The translations under genes were made by a program, and so were the position numbers. Positions 1 through 7,118 of a stretch of DNA of 33,020 bases are shown in pieces. The notes below the pieces were generated by a model. The model was not told where the DNA came from. It was given only the letters and a program-made list of their open reading frames with translations, and made no database searches. This DNA is from Gemmatimonadota bacterium (GTDB lineage Bacteria > Gemmatimonadota > Gemmatimonadetes > Longimicrobiales > Gaopeijiaceae). Numbering within the stretch: position 1 is the first letter of the stretch; each line of letters begins with the position of its first letter. The DNA lies in contig JAJDVT010000017.1 of the NCBI GenBank assembly GCA_022826005.1, positions 1 to 33,020 on the forward strand, read 5' to 3'.

Positions 1-164
1 CCATCGGATTCCCCCTGGATGCTGATGTCGGTGACCCGCAACACCGTGAAGCCCTGGCGATGCCCCTGCTTCCGCCGGTATCCCTTGCGGCGTTTCCGCT
101 TGAAAACGGTGATCTTCTTCGTCCGGTCGTGGGCCACCACCCCCCTATCCCGCCCGGTACCGCC
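1..164 (-). pseudogene. rplU: C-terminal fragment of 50S ribosomal protein L21
   Basis: The minus strand reads [18 protein letters not shown], then a [10 protein letters not shown] block and a V-T-D-I ending, which is the conserved C-terminal half of L21, a 23S rRNA-binding protein. The frame runs off the window edge with no stop codon seen. Going upstream, the frame is closed by a TGA at 165-167, and no L21-like N-terminal half (about 55 residues) appears in any frame of 165-314. The only possible starts in frame are GTG codons at 135-140, which would give a truncated protein. It may therefore be a pseudogene, a frameshifted gene or an assembly error. In most bacteria rplU and rpmA sit beside obgE; here obgE is about 15 kb away. 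Confidence 0.8.
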
Positions 165-314
165 TCACCGAGACCCCGCGTATCGTGCGACAGCCGCTTC
201 ACCAGCGTCGGCGCCGGCGCCCTCTCCGCCAGCACGGCGATCATCACGCTGTCCTTGTGGACGTGGTCCCGCCGTACACCCTGGTCCTGCTCTGCATGGG
301 GCCGGTCCCCTGTG
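165..314. other. Gap between L21 fragment and STAS gene
   Basis: About 150 bases with no recognisable gene. One minus-strand frame stays open here (including HVHKDSVMIAVLAERAP), but it continues out of frame across the L21 coding sequence, so I treat it as a chance opening. A short GGGG/CCCC inverted repeat lies at 298-310, just after the STAS stop codon, without a T-run. The missing 5' half of rplU should lie here but is not seen. Confidence 0.4.
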
Positions 315-644
315 CTACTCGGCGAGCGCCTCCTCCCGGCTGTCGCAGATTTCGAACAGGGTGTAGAGCTTCGTCAGTTCGAAGAGCGTTCGCAGATCGT
401 CGTTCAGCGAGGCCAGCCGCAGCCGCCCGCCCGCTTCGCGGATCTTCTTCGACAGGCTCACCAGGATTCCGAGACCGGAAGAGTCGATGTAGCCCGTCAG
501 GGCGAAGTCCACGACGAAGCCGCGAGTCCCCTCCTCGAGCTCGGCGAGAACGATGCGCTTGAGTTCCTGGCGGTTGCCCACGATGAGCTGCCCCGCGACC
601 TCGACGACCGCGACCTGTCCGAACTTTCTCAAGTTGAAGGACAT
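315..644 (-). CDS. STAS-domain anti-sigma-factor antagonist (SpoIIAA/RsbV-like)
   Basis: A 109-residue single STAS domain. Proteins of this family bind a serine-kinase anti-sigma factor and free the sigma factor; phosphorylation of a serine switches them off. The signature YIDSSGLG is at residues 52-59; by analogy with SpoIIAA the phosphorylated residue would be S56, the second serine. The ATG is preceded by a good Shine-Dalgarno sequence, GGAAGGAA at 649-656. The gene stands alone: no anti-sigma kinase or sigma factor is adjacent, so the partner is unknown. Length and fold region match the family well. Confidence 0.9.
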   Translation of the reverse strand: MSFNLRKFGQVAVVEVAGQLIVGNRQELKRIVLAELEEGTRGFVVDFALTGYIDSSGLGILVSLSKKIREAGGRLRLASLNDDLRTLFELTKLYTLFEICDSREEALAE

Positions 645-777
645 GTGCTTCCTTCCAGACGATGTGAATTCGACTCTTCTCCCTGCTTCGGCCGTCCCAC
701 GGCGCCGGGGCCGGGGAACCGCTGAAGAAGACTAGGGCAGGAAAGTGGACACGGGAAGCCGTTCGCGGCGGTCCGTC

Positions 778-791
778 GCCGGCATCCCGGC
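778..791 (-). terminator. Possible hairpin directly after pta
   Basis: A perfect 5-base inverted repeat (GCCGG / CCGGC with a 4-base loop) begins immediately after the pta stop codon. No T-run follows, so intrinsic termination is doubtful; it could be chance in GC-rich DNA. Confidence 0.2.
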
Positions 792-1667
792 CTAGTCCCG
801 GCTGGAGGACATCAGCGCGGTGATCGCCGCTACGCGCACGATGTCCGTTGCCGACGCGCCCCGCGACAGGTCGTTGAGCGGCGCGCTCAGTCCCTGGAGG
901 ATGGGGCCCAGCGCAACCGCCCCGGCGAGTCGCTGGACCAGCTTGTAGGCGATGTTCGCCGCATCCAGGCCGGGGAAGACCAGGACGTTGGCGTTGCCGG
1001 CAACGGGGGAAAGGGGAGCCTTCACCCGTGCGACTTCGGGGATCAGGGCGGCATCTCCCTGCAGTTCGCCATCGGCGGCAACATCGGGACAGGCCTCGCG
1101 GAAGCGCCGCAGTCCTTCCCTCACCTGCTCGACCGGGCGGCCCCCGGCGCTGCCCAGCGTGGAGTAGGACAGGAAGGCGACCCGGGGTTCGTCCCCCACC
1201 ACCAGCCGCCGCACCCGCACGGCCTCGGACGCGATCGCGGCCAGCTGGCGGGGCCGCGGCTCCGGCACCACTCCGGCGTCGGTGAAGCTCAGCACCTCGG
1301 GGCCCGCCCCGCGGAAGTCGTCCACCTCCATGAAGAACGACGAGGACAGCGTTCGCACGCCGGGCCTGAGTCCCAGGCCCTTCAACCCGGCCCGGATCAC
1401 CTCCGCCGTGGTGTGGACGGCGCCGGCGACCACCCCGTCCACTTCCCCGCTCCGCAGCATGCCGACCGCGCGCCCCAGCGGTCCCGGCGCTTCCGCGTCC
1501 GCCGCATCCGCGGCCGTGTCTCCCGCCTCCAGCACCACCGGCCGGACGACGCCCCGGCGCGCCAGGATCGCCGCGGCCTCGGCCACCCGGGGGTCGTCCC
1601 CCTCGGGGAATGCGATCGACCGCCCCAGACGTCGCGCGCGCGCCTCGAGCCCGGCGGTGAAGGTCAC
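792..1667 (-). CDS. pta: Phosphate acetyl/butyryltransferase family protein
   Basis: About 291 residues of the PTA_PTB family, which interconverts acyl-CoA and acyl phosphate in the cytoplasm. Recognisable blocks are FPEGDDPRVAEAA near the start, DGVVAGAVHTTAEVIRAGL, the VAFLSYSTLGSAGG segment and the C-terminal NVLVFPGLDAANIAYKL and GPILQGLSAPLNDLSRGA blocks. The GTG start at 1667 overlaps the coaD stop (GTGA), so translation is probably coupled; the longer open frame upstream only shadows coaD. It is the short form, without the N-terminal DRTGG domain of enterobacterial Pta. Phosphate acetyltransferase is likely but phosphate butyryltransferase cannot be excluded. No acetate kinase gene is adjacent. 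Confidence 0.88.
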   Translation of the reverse strand: MTFTAGLEARARRLGRSIAFPEGDDPRVAEAAAILARRGVVRPVVLEAGDTAADAADAEAPGPLGRAVGMLRSGEVDGVVAGAVHTTAEVIRAGLKGLGLRPGVRTLSSSFFMEVDDFRGAGPEVLSFTDAGVVPEPRPRQLAAIASEAVRVRRLVVGDEPRVAFLSYSTLGSAGGRPVEQVREGLRRFREACPDVAADGELQGDAALIPEVARVKAPLSPVAGNANVLVFPGLDAANIAYKLVQRLAGAVALGPILQGLSAPLNDLSRGASATDIVRVAAITALMSSSRD

Positions 1668-2161
1668 GAAAGGCGTTTGCGGAGGCGCTCCAGCACCGGA
1701 GGCGAGACGAAGCTGCTCACGTCTCCGCCCAGCGCGGCCACCTCCCTGACCAGCGACGCCGACAGGAACGAGTACCCCAGATCCGGCACCAGGAAGAGCG
1801 TCTCCACGCCGTCGTACAGTTCCCGGTTCATCTGCGCCATCTGGAACTCGTACTCGAAGTCGGCCACCGCGCGGAGCCCCCGCACGATGAAGGAGGCGCC
1901 CACCGAGCGGGCGAATTCCACGAGAAGCCCCGAAAAGGAGACGCACTCGATCCGCGGCTCGCCGGCGAAGACTTCCCGCATGACTTCGAGGCGTTCGGGT
2001 ACGTCGAAGAGGTGGCGCTTGCTCTGGGACGAGGATTCCGCCACGGCGACCACCAGGCGGTCGCAGACGCGGAGGGTCCGGCGCGCGACATCCTCGTGCC
2101 CGCGGGTCACCGGGTCGAAGGACCCGGGGTATACACCCACCACCGGACGGGGGTTCGTCAT
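1664..2161 (-). CDS. coaD: Phosphopantetheine adenylyltransferase
   Basis: A 165-residue nucleotidyltransferase that makes dephospho-CoA from 4'-phosphopantetheine and ATP, the penultimate step of CoA synthesis. The N-terminus VVGVYPGSFDPVTRGHEDV carries the TxGH version of the HIGH motif. FIVRGLRAVADFEYEFQMA and the C-terminal SFLSASLVREVAALGGDV are family hallmarks, the latter holding the second nucleotide-binding motif. The ATG at 2161 overlaps the rsmD stop as ATGA. The open frame extends further upstream but that part is the shadow of rsmD. The rsmD-coaD pairing is found in many bacteria. Confidence 0.96.
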   Translation of the reverse strand: MTNPRPVVGVYPGSFDPVTRGHEDVARRTLRVCDRLVVAVAESSSQSKRHLFDVPERLEVMREVFAGEPRIECVSFSGLLVEFARSVGASFIVRGLRAVADFEYEFQMAQMNRELYDGVETLFLVPDLGYSFLSASLVREVAALGGDVSSFVSPPVLERLRKRLS

Positions 2162-2697
2162 GCGGATTCGTCTCCTGGCTGCGTCACTCTCGTGAGGACG
2201 GTGTCTCCGTATCGGCGCTGCTCGGCGACCGCTTCCGGCTGGAGGAGCTCTCCCGCGCGGTGCTCCACCCACAGTTCGCGGGCGAAGGGGCTCGCTCGGT
2301 GGAGCGCCACCAGTTGGGCCACGTAACCACGGTCGTAGGGAGGGTCCGCGAGGGCAAGGTCGCATGCGCACGGCTCCAGCGCGCGGAGGTGCGCCATCGC
2401 ATCGCCCCGGATCACCGTCGCGTCGGAGCCCGCTCCCAGCGCATGGATGTTGCGGTCGAGGACGCGCAGGGCACGGTGGCTGCGTTCCACGAAGGTGGCG
2501 TGCGCCGCCCCCCGGCTCAACGCCTCGAGTCCGAGGGCTCCCGAGCCCGCGAAGAGATCGAGCACGCGGGCGCCCTCGATCCGGCCTGCGAGGATGGACA
2601 TCCAGGCCTCCCGGACCCGGTCGGTCGTGGGGCGGACGTTACGCCCCGGCACCGGGCCGATCCTGCGGCTCTTCCACTTTCCGGCAATGATGCGCAC
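2158..2697 (-). CDS. rsmD: 16S rRNA (guanine-966-N2)-methyltransferase RsmD
   Basis: About 179 residues. RsmD methylates G966 of 16S rRNA on the small subunit. The start VRIIAGKWKSRRI fits the family N-terminus, so I chose GTG at 2697; no strong Shine-Dalgarno sequence precedes it. The SAM-binding motif VLDLFAGSGALGLEAL is near residues 45-60 and the catalytic D-P-P-Y motif is at 118-121. The frame is open upstream through recJ, but that part does not resemble RsmD. It follows recJ by 70 bases and overlaps coaD by 4. Confidence 0.94.
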   Translation of the reverse strand: MRIIAGKWKSRRIGPVPGRNVRPTTDRVREAWMSILAGRIEGARVLDLFAGSGALGLEALSRGAAHATFVERSHRALRVLDRNIHALGAGSDATVIRGDAMAHLRALEPCACDLALADPPYDRGYVAQLVALHRASPFARELWVEHRAGELLQPEAVAEQRRYGDTVLTRVTQPGDESA

Positions 2698-2767
2698 GGC
2701 TAGCCGGTGCAACAGGTCGCCGCTGCATTCGTCCGGCGATGCATCCGGCCGATCCGGAACGCGGTGC

Positions 2768-4549
2768 TCACGCGGGTCCTGCCGCGGACGGTTCGCCGGA
2801 GGGACGGATGTCCCGGACCCTGCCCTCGATGGTGGTGTGGCCCCGAAAGTTGTTCTCGACGAGGCTGAAGGCCACGTCCACCGGTCCCGCGGCGAGGGTC
2901 TCCGCCGGCGGCACGCGGCCGGCAAGACGAAAGCCGATGAATCCGAGGCTCGCACCGTCACGGACCGCGCGGAACTTGAGATGCTCTCCCTTGAGCACCT
3001 TGGGCGGACCGGCGAGCAGGACCCGCCGGGCAACGAAGACCGGCTCGGGATTCCCTCGTCCGAAGGGACCCGCATACTGCAGGTAGCGGTGAAGCTCCGG
3101 CCCGGCCTCGTTCAGTCCGAGATCGAGATCGGTGCGGAGTTCCGGCCGGGGCTCCGCACCACCCAGCCTGCGGCGGGCCAGGGAGCAGAAGGCCTCGCGA
3201 AAGGCGGGAAGACGGTCGCGGACGATGTCCAGTCCGGCGGCCTGGTGGTGGCCGCCGAAGCGCACGAGGTGCTCGGAGCAGGCGGAGATGCCCGCGTGCA
3301 GGTCGAAGGAGGGGATCGACCGTCCGCTACCGCGGCCGAGGTCGCCGTCAAAGGCAACAACCACGACGGGCCGGCAGATGCGCTCGACAAGCCTGGACGC
3401 CACGATGCCTGTCACGCCGGGATGCCAACCGTCTCCCGACACGACGACCGCGCGGTCGCGGACCGGCTCGTAGTCGCGCTGCAAGGCCTCCAGCGCCTCC
3501 GCTGTGATGTGTTCCTCGATGGCGCGGCGCTCCTGGTTGTTGGCCTCCAGCGTCTGCGCCAGGCGCCCGGCCTCGGCGTGGTCGTGGGTCAGCAGGAGCC
3601 GGAGGGCCGCCATCGAGTCCCCGACCCGCCCCGCGGCGTTGATGCGCGGACCGAGCTGGAAGGCAACCGCCGCCGAATCGATCGGGTTGCCGGGACCGGG
3701 ACTCAGGCCGGCAGACCGGATCAGCGCCCCAAGTCCGGGGCGTGTGGCGTGCGTGAGGGCGCGGAGGCCGTAGCGGGTGAGCACCCGGTTCTCCCCCGAC
3801 AGCTCCATCTGGTCCGCGATGGTCGCGAGCGCCACGAGGTCCAGATAGTGCCAGGCCTCGTCCTCCGGGCGCCCCAGCTCCGCCGCCAGCAGCTGCCCCA
3901 CCTTGAAGGCGACGCCCGCGCCGCAGAGGTACTTGTTCGGATACGCGCAGCCGGGACGGTTCGGGTTGACGACGGCGAGTGCGGCAGGCAACTCGGGGCC
4001 GGGCCGGTGATGGTCGGTGACGATTACGTCCATCCCGGCCGCGACGGCCCGCCGCACCGGATCCAGGGCCACGATTCCGCAGTCCACCGTGACCAGCACG
4101 GCGGCACCCCGGGCCGCGGCGCGGTCCACGCCGGGACGGGAGAGGTCGTAGCCGTGCCGGATGCGGTCCGGCACGATCGCGTCGGCCCTGCCGCCCAGCG
4201 CCCGGATCCACGCGGTGAGAAGCGCCGCCCCGCTGATCCCGTCCACGTCGTAGTCGCCGTGCACCACCACCAGCTCGCCCCGTGCGACCGCGCTGGCCAG
4301 CCGCCGGGCGGCGCGGTCCGCACCCGCAAGGCCGGCCGGATCGTGGAGCGACCCGAGCACCGGACGCAGGAAGGATCTGGCCTCTGCGACTGTCCGGTGC
4401 CCCCGGATCAGAAGTAGCCGGCAGAGGGCGGATGGGAGCCTCAGGCCGTTCTGCAGGGCGCGGACGGCCTCGGGTTCGGGGGGTGGCCGGGTCCTCCAGA
4501 GCGGGCGCGCCGAGAGCCGGCCGGCAGTCCCGGGGGAACCGGGCTTCAC
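2768..4549 (-). CDS. recJ: Single-stranded-DNA-specific exonuclease RecJ
   Basis: A 593-residue 5'-3' ssDNA exonuclease of the DHH/DHHA1 superfamily, acting in recombination and mismatch or base-excision repair. Phosphoesterase motifs are clear: VVVHGDYDVDG (D99, D101, D103), VTVDCGI (D156) and VIVTDHHRPG (D179-H180-H181). The DHHA1 part contains DGWHPGVTGIVASRL and GRSIPSFDLHAGISA followed by FGGHHQAAGL. A C-terminal OB-like region follows. The GTG at 4549 overlaps the stop of the zinc-ribbon gene (GTGA) and gives the expected length; the longer frame upstream is that gene's shadow. Confidence 0.95.
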   Translation of the reverse strand: MKPGSPGTAGRLSARPLWRTRPPPEPEAVRALQNGLRLPSALCRLLLIRGHRTVAEARSFLRPVLGSLHDPAGLAGADRAARRLASAVARGELVVVHGDYDVDGISGAALLTAWIRALGGRADAIVPDRIRHGYDLSRPGVDRAAARGAAVLVTVDCGIVALDPVRRAVAAGMDVIVTDHHRPGPELPAALAVVNPNRPGCAYPNKYLCGAGVAFKVGQLLAAELGRPEDEAWHYLDLVALATIADQMELSGENRVLTRYGLRALTHATRPGLGALIRSAGLSPGPGNPIDSAAVAFQLGPRINAAGRVGDSMAALRLLLTHDHAEAGRLAQTLEANNQERRAIEEHITAEALEALQRDYEPVRDRAVVVSGDGWHPGVTGIVASRLVERICRPVVVVAFDGDLGRGSGRSIPSFDLHAGISACSEHLVRFGGHHQAAGLDIVRDRLPAFREAFCSLARRRLGGAEPRPELRTDLDLGLNEAGPELHRYLQYAGPFGRGNPEPVFVARRVLLAGPPKVLKGEHLKFRAVRDGASLGFIGFRLAGRVPPAETLAAGPVDVAFSLVENNFRGHTTIEGRVRDIRPSGEPSAAGPA

Positions 4550-5307
4550 GTCTTGTTCGCCGGCTCCGGGAGTTCGTCTGGAACCACGTCGGGAGGCGCC
4601 GTGACGATGACGCCGCAGGCCTCGCAGCTGACGAGCCGTCCCGTGGAACGGATCTCGTTCTGAAGCTGCAGGGGGATGAGCGAGAAACATGCTCCGCAGG
4701 CGCCGTCATCGGTCATCGCCGCCACGGCCACCTTTCGTCCGCCCTTGGCGAGACCCTCATAGACGGCCAGGTACCTCCGGTCAATGCCCTCGGCAAAGAG
4801 TCCGCGCCGCAGCTCCAGCTCCGCCGCCTCGGTCCGGATGGCCTCCTGTTTCGCGCGTATCTCCTCCTTCTTCGGCACCACGGCGGAACGGGCCTCCTCC
4901 ATCCCGGCCCGCTGATCGTCGAGCCGTTCCTCCAGGCGGCCGATCTGGTCCAGAAGGCTGATCACCTCGTGTTCCTCCTGGTCCAGAGCGCGGCGCAGCA
5001 GCCCGAGTTCCGCCTGGACCGCGGCCTCTTCCCTGACCGTCTTCACCAGGTTGAGGCGCTCCTCCAGCCGTTGTACGCGCAACCGCTTGTCCTCCGCCGC
5101 AAGGCGCAGCCGCCGTTCTTCCAACTTGAGATCGCGAACCCTGGTCTCGGTCGCGGCAACCTCTTCCGCGAGTTGCATGGCCGGTTCCTCGACGGCCTCC
5201 AATTGTCCCTGAAAGGACTCGACTCTGTCCTGAATGGCCCGGATCTGCTGATCGATGATTTGAAGTTCCAGCAGCTGGCTGGAGACCGGGCCGGTTTCGA
5301 CCGTCAC
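4546..5307 (-). CDS. Coiled-coil protein with C-terminal C4 zinc ribbon (COG1579/CdsZ-like)
   Basis: A 253-residue protein. Residues 10-175 are a long, charged coiled coil. The C-terminus has a zinc ribbon with two CxxC pairs, C204/C207 and C228/C231. This layout matches the COG1579 family, which includes chlamydial CdsZ and Helicobacter HP0958. Characterised members act as chaperones or RNA-binding adaptors, but the role outside those systems is unclear. No secretion or flagellar genes are nearby. The GTG start overlaps the dnaG stop and the stop overlaps the recJ start, so it is translationally coupled on both sides. Confidence 0.85.
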   Translation of the reverse strand: MTVETGPVSSQLLELQIIDQQIRAIQDRVESFQGQLEAVEEPAMQLAEEVAATETRVRDLKLEERRLRLAAEDKRLRVQRLEERLNLVKTVREEAAVQAELGLLRRALDQEEHEVISLLDQIGRLEERLDDQRAGMEEARSAVVPKKEEIRAKQEAIRTEAAELELRRGLFAEGIDRRYLAVYEGLAKGGRKVAVAAMTDDGACGACFSLIPLQLQNEIRSTGRLVSCEACGVIVTAPPDVVPDELPEPANKT

Positions 5308-7118
5308 GATGCGCTTTCCCCTTTCCGTTGACTGCTCTTCGCGGCCCTGTGGGTGGACCTGCGCCAGTCCGGACCCAGGGCCCGCTTTTCCTTGTTCAGG
5401 TCTTCCTTGTCCTTGAGGAGCCTGCGCTTTTCCGCTTCTTCCGCCGCCCCGCGCATCTGGAGGTCCAGCGCCTCCAGACGGCGGTCGATCGTCCGGACAT
5501 CGATTCCCCGGGCCACATCCTCGAAGACCTCGTCCGGTGGAACCTCCCGGTTTCGGCTTAGCTCCTCGAAGCGCTGGACCGCCTCCGGCATCGCCCCTTC
5601 AGGCGGGACCGCGAGTTCCGGATTGTCGATCAGCCATTCGAAGATGGCACGGAAGGCACCATCCTCCAAGTCCGAAGGCCCCACTCGTTCCCCGGCCCGT
5701 TCGATCCAGTCCCGCCTCTTGAGAACGAAGTGAACCAGCTGCCGGTCCGAGCCGAGTCCCTGGAAGCGGGGCGAAGGCCGTACTCGCGCTCGTGGCGGAG
5801 TCGCTACCCTGGCCGGGCGCGGCCCTGTCGCGGCCCGCCCCAGCTCGGCCTCCAGGGTCTCGGCGCGGACCCCCGTGCGCTCGGCGATCCGCGAGAGGTA
5901 GATGTCCCGCAACCGCGGATCCCTGACCGCCCTCAGCGTGGGGAGAAGCCGGTCCAGCGCCGAACGCGTCTTCTCGATCGAGGCGAAGTAGTCGTGCTCC
6001 TCCAGAATCGCGATCTTGCGGTCGAGCACGTCGACGGCCTGGCGTACGAACCCCAGGACCGCCTCCGCACCCCCGTCGCGCGCGACCGAGTCCGGGTCCT
6101 CGCCTTCCGGAAGAGTGACCACCGACGCGTGGAGCCCCTGGGCGAGGAGCGTGTCCGCGGCTCTGAAGGTGGCCCGCAACCCCGCCGGGTCGCTGTCGAA
6201 GAGGATGCGGACCTGCCGGGTGTAGCGGGCAAGCAGCCGGGCGTGCGCCTCCGTGAGCGCGGTGCCTAGCGGCGCCACCGCGTTCGCGACGCCCACGGCG
6301 GCGAGCGAGAGCGCGTCCATGAAGCCCTCGACAAGGAGCGCGGCCCCCTGCCGGCGAATGGGATTCCCGGCCCAGCTGAGGCCGTAGAGTACCTCGCCCT
6401 TGTGGAAGATCGGGCTCTCGGGCGAATTGAGGTACTTCGGCGCACCCTTCCCTTCCGGGCCGAGCAGCCGTCCGCCGAAGGCCAGCACGCGTCCCGAGAC
6501 GGACTCGATGGGGAAGATCACGCGGCTGCGGAAGGCGTCGTAGGGCTGGTCCCCCTTCTCGCTCTTCTTGAGCAGCCCGAGCTCAAGCAGGATGCCCTCG
6601 CCGATGCCCCGGGCGGATGCGGCGTCGCGCAGCGCTCCCCACTCGTCGGGTGCGTAGCCCAGGCCGAAACGTTCACCGGTCTCGCGCGAGATCCCCCTCC
6701 GCTCGAGGTACTCGCGGGCGCCCTTGCCCCCCTCCCACTCCCAGAGGCGCTCCTGGAAGAACGAGCTGGCGTGCGCGGAGGCCTCGTAGTAGGGCCGCCG
6801 GGGGTCGTCCCCCCTTCTGCCGCGCCTGACCTCCCTCACCTCGACTCCGCTGCGCGCCCCGACGAACTTGACGGCGTCGGTGAAGCTCATCCCCTGGTGC
6901 TTCATAAGGAACGAGAACACGTCTCCGGATTCGCCGGACGAGAAATCGTGGAAGAACGCCTTGGAAGGGATCACGAAGAAGGAAGGCGTCTTTTCCTTCT
7001 TGAAGGGACTGAGTCCGCTGAAATCCTTGCCCGCCTTCTTCAGCTGCACGAACTGGCCGATGATCCCGACGATGTCGGCTCGTGCGCGAACCTCCTCCAC
7101 CACGTGATCCGGGATCAT
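5304..7118 (-). CDS. dnaG: DNA primase with degenerate zinc-binding domain
   Basis: A 604-residue primase that makes RNA primers for replication. The order is N-terminal CHC2-type domain (about 1-95), RNA polymerase core with TOPRIM (about 120-430; VEGFMDA with E264, FDSDPAG with D308 and D310), and a C-terminal helicase-binding-like region. The unusual point is the N-terminus: where C-P-F-H and C-F-G-C normally bind zinc, this protein has S37, K40, D58 and S61, while the surrounding fold residues (EKTPSFFV, SGDVFSFLM) are kept. The ATG directly abuts the mutS2 stop (TAGATG). No rpoD follows it, unlike in many bacteria. Confidence 0.96.
   Translation of the reverse strand: MIPDHVVEEVRARADIVGIIGQFVQLKKAGKDFSGLSPFKKEKTPSFFVIPSKAFFHDFSSGESGDVFSFLMKHQGMSFTDAVKFVGARSGVEVREVRRGRRGDDPRRPYYEASAHASSFFQERLWEWEGGKGAREYLERRGISRETGERFGLGYAPDEWGALRDAASARGIGEGILLELGLLKKSEKGDQPYDAFRSRVIFPIESVSGRVLAFGGRLLGPEGKGAPKYLNSPESPIFHKGEVLYGLSWAGNPIRRQGAALLVEGFMDALSLAAVGVANAVAPLGTALTEAHARLLARYTRQVRILFDSDPAGLRATFRAADTLLAQGLHASVVTLPEGEDPDSVARDGGAEAVLGFVRQAVDVLDRKIAILEEHDYFASIEKTRSALDRLLPTLRAVRDPRLRDIYLSRIAERTGVRAETLEAELGRAATGPRPARVATPPRARVRPSPRFQGLGSDRQLVHFVLKRRDWIERAGERVGPSDLEDGAFRAIFEWLIDNPELAVPPEGAMPEAVQRFEELSRNREVPPDEVFEDVARGIDVRTIDRRLEALDLQMRGAAEEAEKRRLLKDKEDLNKEKRALGPDWRRSTHRAAKSSQRKGESAS

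Noticed and set aside
1-248. Minus-strand open frame starting MIAVLAERAP and running off the left edge
   Set aside because: Its second half is simply L21 read out of frame, so coding is unlikely.
2447-4417. Plus-strand open frame of 656 codons antisense to recJ
   Set aside because: Shadow of recJ; no homology seen.
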